Shown: positions 59,508 to 64,000 of the stretch, piece after piece
Layout of the letters: each line of letters begins with the position of its first letter
Numbering within the stretch: the stretch's first letter is position 1
From: Sphingorhabdus_B arenilitoris
GTDB taxonomy: Bacteria > Pseudomonadota > Alphaproteobacteria > Sphingomonadales > Sphingomonadaceae
Assembly: GCF_042651485.1 (NCBI RefSeq)
Contig: NZ_JBHSDH010000005.1
Span: forward strand, 1 to 64,000
DNA length: 64,000 nucleotides
Direction: 5' to 3'
Position numbers and translations under genes: made by a program
The notes under the pieces: model-generated
What the model was told of the DNA's origin: nothing
The model's input: the letters and a program-made list of their open reading frames with translations, nothing else
The model's database searches: none

Positions 59508-60134
59508 TTACCCTTCGTCGCGGCCACCGCGGCGTTCGTCGCGCATGGCTTTACGCTGCGCTCGGCGCTCTTCTTTGGTAATGTTACCATCGCCATCGGC
59601 GTCGGCTTTAGTGAAGCGAGCGAGCGTTGCCGCGTCAAATTCGGCGCGGCTGATGGCTTTATCGCCATTGGTATCAGCGCGGCCCCATTTGCCGACATCA
59701 TCGCCGCCACCACCGCCCATTGCGCCGCGCATGCCTTTGCCGCCACGGCGTCCTTCGCCGCGCATCTCACCGTCACCTCCGCCACGCCCGGCCCGCGCCG
59801 CACGGCGTTCCCTGCGCTCTTCCATCTTCGCATTGTGGTTCGCGAGAAACTCAGCCTCAGTTACCACGCCATTATTGTCCGCGTCCATTTCGGCAAAGCG
59901 CTGTTTCACTCTCGCTTCACGGTCGGCCGCATCAATCTGACCATTGCCGTCGGCATCCATTTTGGCAAAACGGGCGTCTGCTGCGGCCATGGCTTCGGCT
60001 TTGCTGATCATATCATTGCCATCGGCGTCTGCTTTCATACCTCGACCCCCGCCTGGCGCCGCAAATGCGACCGTAGCGGCTGCGGCCATCACAAGCGCAG
60101 AAGCGCCGCCCCAAATTGTCAGTTTCTTTTTCAT
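59508..60134 (-). CDS. Secreted five-EF-hand calcium-binding protein
   Basis: A 208-residue exported protein with signal peptide MKKKLTIWGGASALVMAAAA (ends AFAAP). Five EF-hand-like loops of DxDxNGxI type are seen: DADGNDMISKAE, DADGNGQIDAAD, DADNNGVVTEAE, DTNGDKAISRAE and DADGDGNITKEE. Between the third and fourth lies a Gly/Arg/Glu-rich low-complexity stretch. It would bind calcium in the periplasm. Upstream of the OmpR/histidine kinase pair, suggesting a link with calcium sensing, but a terminator separates them. Start ATG at 60134. Confidence 0.92.
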   Translation of the reverse strand: MKKKLTIWGGASALVMAAAATVAFAAPGGGRGMKADADGNDMISKAEAMAAADARFAKMDADGNGQIDAADREARVKQRFAEMDADNNGVVTEAEFLANHNAKMEERRERRAARAGRGGGDGEMRGEGRRGGKGMRGAMGGGGGDDVGKWGRADTNGDKAISRAEFDAATLARFTKADADGDGNITKEERRAQRKAMRDERRGGRDEG

Positions 60135-60617
60135 CGTATCATCCTTTGTTGGTCAAACCGGATTGGTACCGGATTGACACCTTTATGAAGATGATATGTC
60201 GCAATATTTTGCCGGAAAAGAAGTCAATTGTCGCAAATTGTATCAACACGGCATCATGGTTCATTTTGCCGAAAGACAACCCGGTTTCACCGCAAGCAAA
60301 GTCGGATAAACATCCAGGCGGTAAGGGGAATCGCGTTTCACTCTATAAACAGCATTTTTCCTTTATATCTGAATTTACCAATATCAATTGGCCCCCAATA
60401 TGGCCCCCAAAGCTATCTTGCCACTCTCGCTTGATCAATTTTGCGGGGTATCGCCGCTGCCTTCTGTTTTTCAAACTGAACCGAAAACTAAACTTAACCC
60501 CAACAACAAACAGAGGGGGTTATATGAGCCGGGGAGCGTTGCGTAAAATGCGGTTATCCAGCGCATACCGTCTCGTCGATCGAACCGGAAGGACCCGAAA
60601 ATATTGAGCCTGTTTGA
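60135..60617. other. Intergenic region and left edge of integrative element
   Basis: A 483-base gap between the EF-hand gene and the replication gene of the island. Two copies of TGGCCCCCA (60389-60397 and 60401-60409) mark the probable left arm of the element. The region 60410-60617 has no gene I can support; a 27-codon frame near 60525 is too short to judge. Core attachment site not found because the right end is outside the window. Confidence 0.5.
60389..60409. repeat. Left arm-type integrase sites (TGGCCCCCA x2)
   Basis: Two direct copies of TGGCCCCCA, 12 bases apart start to start. Three more copies sit next to the integrase start (63934-63996). I saw no other copy in the window; a 9-base word is expected about once per two windows of this size. 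They probably bind the integrase. Confidence 0.7.
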
Positions 60618-61349
60618 TTAACCGGCCAAGCATTGGGCAACAGATGCACGCTTACCGATGATTCCGCCTGTATATTCAATTCGCTGCAAACCTATTGCTT
60701 TTGCAGTTTCATCATCTGCGCCTTTCAACAGATAGCCCATAACATTTTGCAAGTTCACCCGATACCGATCCGGGCTCGTTTTGTAGCAATTCAGCGTGCC
60801 ACCTATGCGGCTGGTATGCACCGCTCCCTTTCGATAGGGCTTGCCGCTCACCTTTGACAGCCAGCGCCGCCACATACGCCCTAGGGGAATGTTAGAGGGG
60901 CAATGCAGCAGGATATGGACGTGACTGCCCTTTGTGCTTGTGCCTTGCTCTCTCACCCACAGCCAAGCGGCCCGCTGCCCCTTGGTGCGCAGCCAGTCGC
61001 TCATGAGCTTCACAAATTTGCCGATAACCTGAATCACTTGGCTATCAGGAATATCAAACTTGCCCCAATGGACGGTTACGTGGCGGTTAAGGGGAAGGCC
61101 AATCTCCACCGCTTTCTTGCAAGCTGCTATCAGCCTTCTCGCCATTCGCTCATTCAAACCGTGGCTTGTTCTGTCTGCACTGTTACGGGCTCCACCCCAG
61201 CCGCCCGCAATCACAGGTTGAGATATTATCATATCGCATATTGCCGTGTCACTACGCGCGCACGCGTAAGCAATATCCATACCAGTTTTGGAAACTGCCG
61301 CTTTTATGCGGCTCACAGGCTCGCGCAGACAAGGCCGTTGCCTTACCAT
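60618..61349 (-). CDS. HUH-type replication initiator-like protein
   Basis: A 243-residue basic protein. KGSHVHILLHCPSNIPLGRM contains the metal-binding H-hydrophobic-H motif of HUH endonucleases, and a likely catalytic Tyr is in QNVMGYLLKGADDE, downstream at the usual place. ARRLIAACKKAVEIGLPLNR and HVTVHWGKF form the first beta-strand region. Such proteins nick DNA to start rolling-circle replication. The start is the ATG at 61349 with GAAAG upstream; a TTG at 61373 is open. It is the last gene in the mobile set. Reaction is inferred from motifs. Confidence 0.72.
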   Translation of the reverse strand: MVRQRPCLREPVSRIKAAVSKTGMDIAYACARSDTAICDMIISQPVIAGGWGGARNSADRTSHGLNERMARRLIAACKKAVEIGLPLNRHVTVHWGKFDIPDSQVIQVIGKFVKLMSDWLRTKGQRAAWLWVREQGTSTKGSHVHILLHCPSNIPLGRMWRRWLSKVSGKPYRKGAVHTSRIGGTLNCYKTSPDRYRVNLQNVMGYLLKGADDETAKAIGLQRIEYTGGIIGKRASVAQCLAG

Positions 61350-61394
61350 TTTGGCATCTTTCGTAAGTTTCAAGTTTGCGGGTGAAAGTCAGCT

Positions 61395-61766
61395 TTACTG
61401 CGGCTTTTCAGGTCCTTTATCGGAGTTTACCCGGATAAGGCGCCCAGCCGTTAAAAGCCGGTATCGCGCTTCCCGCGTTGCCCCCTCGCGGCTGGTCTCA
61501 ATATCCAGCCCCGCCTCTCGCATGACATGGATGGTTGCGCCCAGCCTTATGCACCACGGTAAGCAATAGCGCTGTGATACACCACCGGATGAATTGGCAA
61601 GCATGGATAATATCCGCGCTCGTTGCCCTCTAAATCTCCATTTGCGGCCATCTGGGCAGCGAAAGGTTGCAATCCCTTGCATGATAGCCAATTGGCCTAG
61701 TGCCCGCACAGCGTTGGCTCTGCCCCCGGTTGCCGCCGGGGGCTTTTCATTTTGCGGATTGTCCAT
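61395..61766 (-). CDS. Winged-helix-domain protein of mobile element
   Basis: A 123-residue basic protein with a predicted winged-helix fold (RGQRARILSMLANSSGGVSQ, then LPWCIRLGATIHVMREAGLD and REARYRLLTAGRLIRV). It is similar in layout to small helix-turn-helix proteins that sit between AlpA and Rep genes of satellite elements. It overlaps nothing; 3 bases separate it from the AlpA stop. Role likely regulatory. Confidence 0.72.
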   Translation of the reverse strand: MDNPQNEKPPAATGGRANAVRALGQLAIMQGIATFRCPDGRKWRFRGQRARILSMLANSSGGVSQRYCLPWCIRLGATIHVMREAGLDIETSREGATREARYRLLTAGRLIRVNSDKGPEKPQ

Positions 61767-61769
61767 GGC

Positions 61770-61961
61770 TCATTCCGCCTTGCCAGCGATAAAAGCATTT
61801 AGGCTTTCGGCTGGTATGATGGTGCGCCCGCCAATGCGCCGCGCTTCCAGCCGACCGGCGGCGATATGCGTATAAAGGGTGGACCTTCCCAAGCTCGACG
61901 CCGCGACCGCCTCGCGGATCGAATAAGCCAGCTTTGCAGTTTTTTGTGTATCGGTTGTCAT
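61770..61961 (-). CDS. AlpA/excisionase-type helix-turn-helix protein
   Basis: A 63-residue protein. YSIREAVAASSLGRSTLYTH followed by IAAGRLEARRIGGRTIIPAE is the MerR-like HTH_17 fold of excisionases and AlpA activators. Such proteins control excision and integrase expression. Start ATG 61961. The next gene upstream ends 104 bases away. Confidence 0.85.
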   Translation of the reverse strand: MTTDTQKTAKLAYSIREAVAASSLGRSTLYTHIAAGRLEARRIGGRTIIPAESLNAFIAGKAE

Positions 61962-62064
61962 TGGATTACCTCATTCGTTGTTGAATGCGGGTGGAATATC
62001 CGAGGCATTTAATGCTGTCGGGTGACAAATGACTGAGGCCAGAATTTTATCCCTACTAATTCAG

Positions 62065-62685
62065 TTACTGCCTGCGGTTTAAGGCCTTGTAAATTCGATC
62101 AAACCTTAGATCATCTTTTGATCTGTTTTTTTTGGGAAGGCATTGCATTACCGCACTGTAGTTTGACATTTTCGGATTGCTGGCGATTAGCGCTTTCGCC
62201 TCTACCAGTATTTTATTATCGCGCTGGTTAGATAGGCCTTTCGGCCTTCCGACCGGCACAGTTTCTTGGCCATTTGCAGCAGCAGCTACTCGTTCCCAGC
62301 CAGCTTCCGAGATAGTGATACCGCTCCACTTAATTTCCATCGAATCATACCGACGTTCTTCAACACGATAAAATTCTCCAGACTGCCAATCGCATCCATA
62401 TCCAAATTGGCCATCCCACTTGCAATTCTCCCAATCTTCTGGATCGTCCGGTTTCCACATTTCTGGAAATTCAATTTCCTTAAAGCGCTCCCAGAAACTA
62501 TTTGGCAATTTGCAATCTATAGCCGAACGATTCTGCGCTTTCTCTTCGCCTGACGAAATGGATACGGAGTAATTCCCCCTCGAACGAACGCTCCCATTTT
62601 TTAATAGTGATAAAGCAGCCTGCGCTACCGCGAGATTATTCGGCGAGCGGCGAACCGCTGCTGCTAAATCTATGCGTTTTCGCAT
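62065..62685 (-). CDS. Hypothetical protein of integrative element
   Basis: A 206-residue protein starting MRKRIDLAAAVRRSPNNLAV. It has a Trp- and acid-rich middle (FPEMWKPDDPEDWENCKWDG) and a basic C-terminus (VGRPKGLSNQRDNKILVEAK) that may bind DNA. No family recognised. It starts four bases after the integrase stop, so it is likely cotranscribed with the integrase. It is AT-richer than chromosomal neighbours. Confidence 0.7.
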   Translation of the reverse strand: MRKRIDLAAAVRRSPNNLAVAQAALSLLKNGSVRSRGNYSVSISSGEEKAQNRSAIDCKLPNSFWERFKEIEFPEMWKPDDPEDWENCKWDGQFGYGCDWQSGEFYRVEERRYDSMEIKWSGITISEAGWERVAAAANGQETVPVGRPKGLSNQRDNKILVEAKALIASNPKMSNYSAVMQCLPKKNRSKDDLRFDRIYKALNRRQ

Positions 62686-62689
62686 TGCA

Positions 62690-63910
62690 CTAACCCGCGC
62701 TGCGCTCAGGAAACGCCACCACATCCGCCCCCTTGCGCAGCGCCTCCAGATGGTCGCTCCACCATTGCGCCATTTGCACCCGCTCTGCCCAATGCTCCCC
62801 GCGATGATAGGCGGCGCGCACCTTATTTGGTTCGCCATGTGCCAACGCTCGTTCAATCGCGTCAAAGGACCATTTGCCGCTTTCATTCAGCAAGGTTGAC
62901 GCCATCGCGCGAAAGCCGTGCGCGGTCATTTCATCGCTGGCATAGCCCAGCCTTCGCAAACCGGCGTTTAATGTGTTTTCGCTCATCGGGCGGGCACGGG
63001 TGCGGATGGATGGAAAAACAAAGCCGCTTGGCCCCGTAACGCCTCGAATGTCCTGCAGCAACGCAATGGCTTGCTTAGATAGCGGCACATGGTGAGGCTT
63101 TCGCATTTTCATCTTGCCGGCCGGTATCGTCCAGACAGCAGCCTCAAAATCAAACTCACCCCATTCGGCCCGGCGCTGCTCCCCCGGTCGCACAAAGACA
63201 TGGGAGGCAAGCTGCAATGCCCATTTGGTAAGGCCGTAGCCCTGATAACCATCAATCGCCCTTAAAAGCGCTCCAGCCGCCTTTGCATCGGTTACAGCGT
63301 CATAATGTTTGACCGTGGGGGCGGTAAGCGCGCCGCGCAAATCACGGGTTGGATCGGATGGCAGCCGCGCTGTTGCTACCGCATAGCGAAAAACGGCCCC
63401 TGCAAGCTGCAACGTCCTATTTGCGCTTTCGTGATTGCCCTTGGCCTCAATCTTGCGCACCGCCGCCAATATGTCGGCTGGCTCAATATCGGCGATGGGC
63501 AGGCGTCCTATGAAAGGGACAGCAGATATTCACTGCGCTTTGCGGTCGCGGGGGACCATGCTTTTTTGCCATCGCGCTTTCGCTTGGCGCAAAATTCCGC
63601 TGCTACCGCCTCAAAGCTATTGCCCGATGCAATTTCCCGCTGCGCCTTTTCCTGCTGCTTTTGGCGCGATGGATCGACGCCCCAGCTATGAGCGCCCTCG
63701 CCTTATCCCTAGCGGCTCTTGCAGCGCTCAGAGTGGCATCGGATATATGCCAAGGCTCAATTTCTTTTCGCGGCCATCTATGCGATATTTAAGCCGGCAC
63801 AATCTGCCGCCCGTAGGCTGGACCAAAAGGAGTAACCCCTTTTCATCACCCAGCTTACGCGGTTTTTCGCCGGGCTTTGCGTTTCTTATTTTCACATCGG
63901 TTAAGGCCAT
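62690..63910 (-). pseudogene. Tyrosine integrase, three frameshifts
   Basis: Full-length phage-type integrase (DUF4102 N-terminus MALTDVKIRNAKPGEKPRKL) read in pieces. The C-terminal piece (62690-63469) has the catalytic domain: the Arg motif FVRPGEQRRAEWGEF, HVPLSKQAIALLQD, TAHGFRAMASTLLNESG and HRGEHWAERVQMAQWW. The N-terminal piece runs from 63910 to about 63733. Between them the reading frame changes three times (near 63767, 63681 and 63513), each fixable by adding one base in a run of C or G. The pieces then join into a continuous integrase (DATLSAARAARDKARALIAG, then GVDPSRQKQQEKAQREIASG, then FIGRLPIADIEPADILAAVR). Either the gene is broken or the sequence has homopolymer errors. Confidence 0.8.
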
Positions 63911-63933
63911 AATTTCGCCATTCCTTCCCCAAA

Positions 63934-63996
63934 TGGCCCCCATTTGGGGGCCAGCCGAAAAGACTATCTGCGCCATGGTCCCCAGCGTGGCCCCCA
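63934..63996. repeat. Right arm-type integrase sites (TGGCCCCCA x3)
   Basis: TGGCCCCCA at 63934-63942 and 63988-63996, plus an inverted copy at 63945-63953 forming a palindrome with the first. A weaker TGGTCCCCA lies between. They lie upstream of the integrase ATG, where integrase arm sites and its own promoter often overlap. Confidence 0.7.
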
Positions 63997-64000
63997 TTAA

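Larger units (their letters stand above)
60389..64000. mobile_element. Integrative element (satellite-like), left part
   Basis: A compact minus-strand gene set: tyrosine integrase (frameshifted), unknown protein, AlpA-type regulator, winged-helix protein and HUH-type replication protein, bracketed by TGGCCCCCA clusters. No capsid, tail or conjugation genes are visible. It reaches the window edge, and its right boundary and attachment site are not seen. It resembles small integrated plasmids or phage satellites. Confidence 0.7.

Noticed and set aside
59545..59940. Long plus-strand reading frames opposite the EF-hand gene
   Set aside because: Low-complexity GC-rich coding sequence opens the opposite frames; the minus-strand protein has a signal peptide and five clear EF-hand loops.
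1..64000. CRISPR array, rRNA operon or prophage structural genes
   Set aside because: I looked for evenly spaced direct repeats, rRNA signature stretches and capsid/terminase proteins and found none.

Overview
This window looks like a chromosomal segment of an alphaproteobacterium of the order Sphingomonadales (Sphingorhabdus/Sphingopyxis-like). I infer this from a GC content in the mid to upper 50s by eye, the sspB | hisB-hisH-hisA block, the RluA-HAD-ATP12 gene string, a SigF/NrsF sigma factor pair with a Caulobacter-type promoter, a CIRCE-controlled groESL operon and several carotenoid-oxygenase and acyl-CoA genes. Species cannot be named from the sequence alone.

Layout. 0-3 kb: the 5' end of an IS110-type transposase cut by the window edge, a PAS-GGDEF diguanylate cyclase with an unknown partner, and a small lipoprotein. 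3-6 kb: a TetR regulator divergent from a carotenoid oxygenase, then a rhomboid protease. 6-8.1 kb: groES-groEL under a sigma-32-like promoter and a perfect CIRCE operator. 8.1-11.9 kb: a complete bufferin operon (DUF2282 precursor peptide, DUF692 MNIO enzyme, DUF2063 partner, DoxX membrane protein) followed by its ECF sigma factor and NrsF-type anti-sigma factor, behind an exact GTAACC-N16-CGAA promoter. This is the most striking system in the window: a copper-binding RiPP pathway with built-in regulation. 11.9-16.2 kb: his genes on the minus strand, split between hisF and hisA by an AT-rich DUF433/PIN-like toxin-antitoxin pair. 16.2-25.8 kb: housekeeping genes (sspB, gmk, ATP12 factor, HAD phosphatase, RluA pseudouridine synthase, crcB) plus an S9 peptidase and a bacterial voltage-gated sodium channel.

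25.9-30.1 kb: a secreted VWA protein with a proline-rich stretch, a membrane GGDEF protein and an OmpA-family protein. 30.5-39.9 kb: a catabolic cluster with a second carotenoid/stilbene-type oxygenase, thiolase, TIGR03084 protein, thioesterase, acyl-CoA dehydrogenase, two nitronate-monooxygenase-type flavoenzymes, a class II aldolase and a TetR regulator. The gene mix suggests oxidative cleavage of an alkene substrate followed by CoA-ester breakdown. 39.9-47.9 kb: dinB, two transporters, repeats, HIT protein, an oxidoreductase, hisE, a MarR regulator and a branched-chain aminotransferase. 48.0 kb: tRNA-Gln.

48.2-52.6 kb: a three-gene sensory unit of response regulator, LysM-FecR protein and CHASE2-PAS histidine kinase. 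52.6-60.1 kb: a lipoprotein, class II DAHP synthase, SleB-type cell-wall hydrolase, a degenerate sigma-54-type AAA+ protein, an OmpR/histidine kinase pair and a five-EF-hand secreted protein. 60.4 kb to the end: a small integrative element with a HUH-type replication protein, a winged-helix protein, an AlpA-type regulator, an unknown protein and a tyrosine integrase carrying three single-base frameshifts. Copies of the 9-mer TGGCCCCCA flank it at both ends. No CRISPR array or rRNA was seen.
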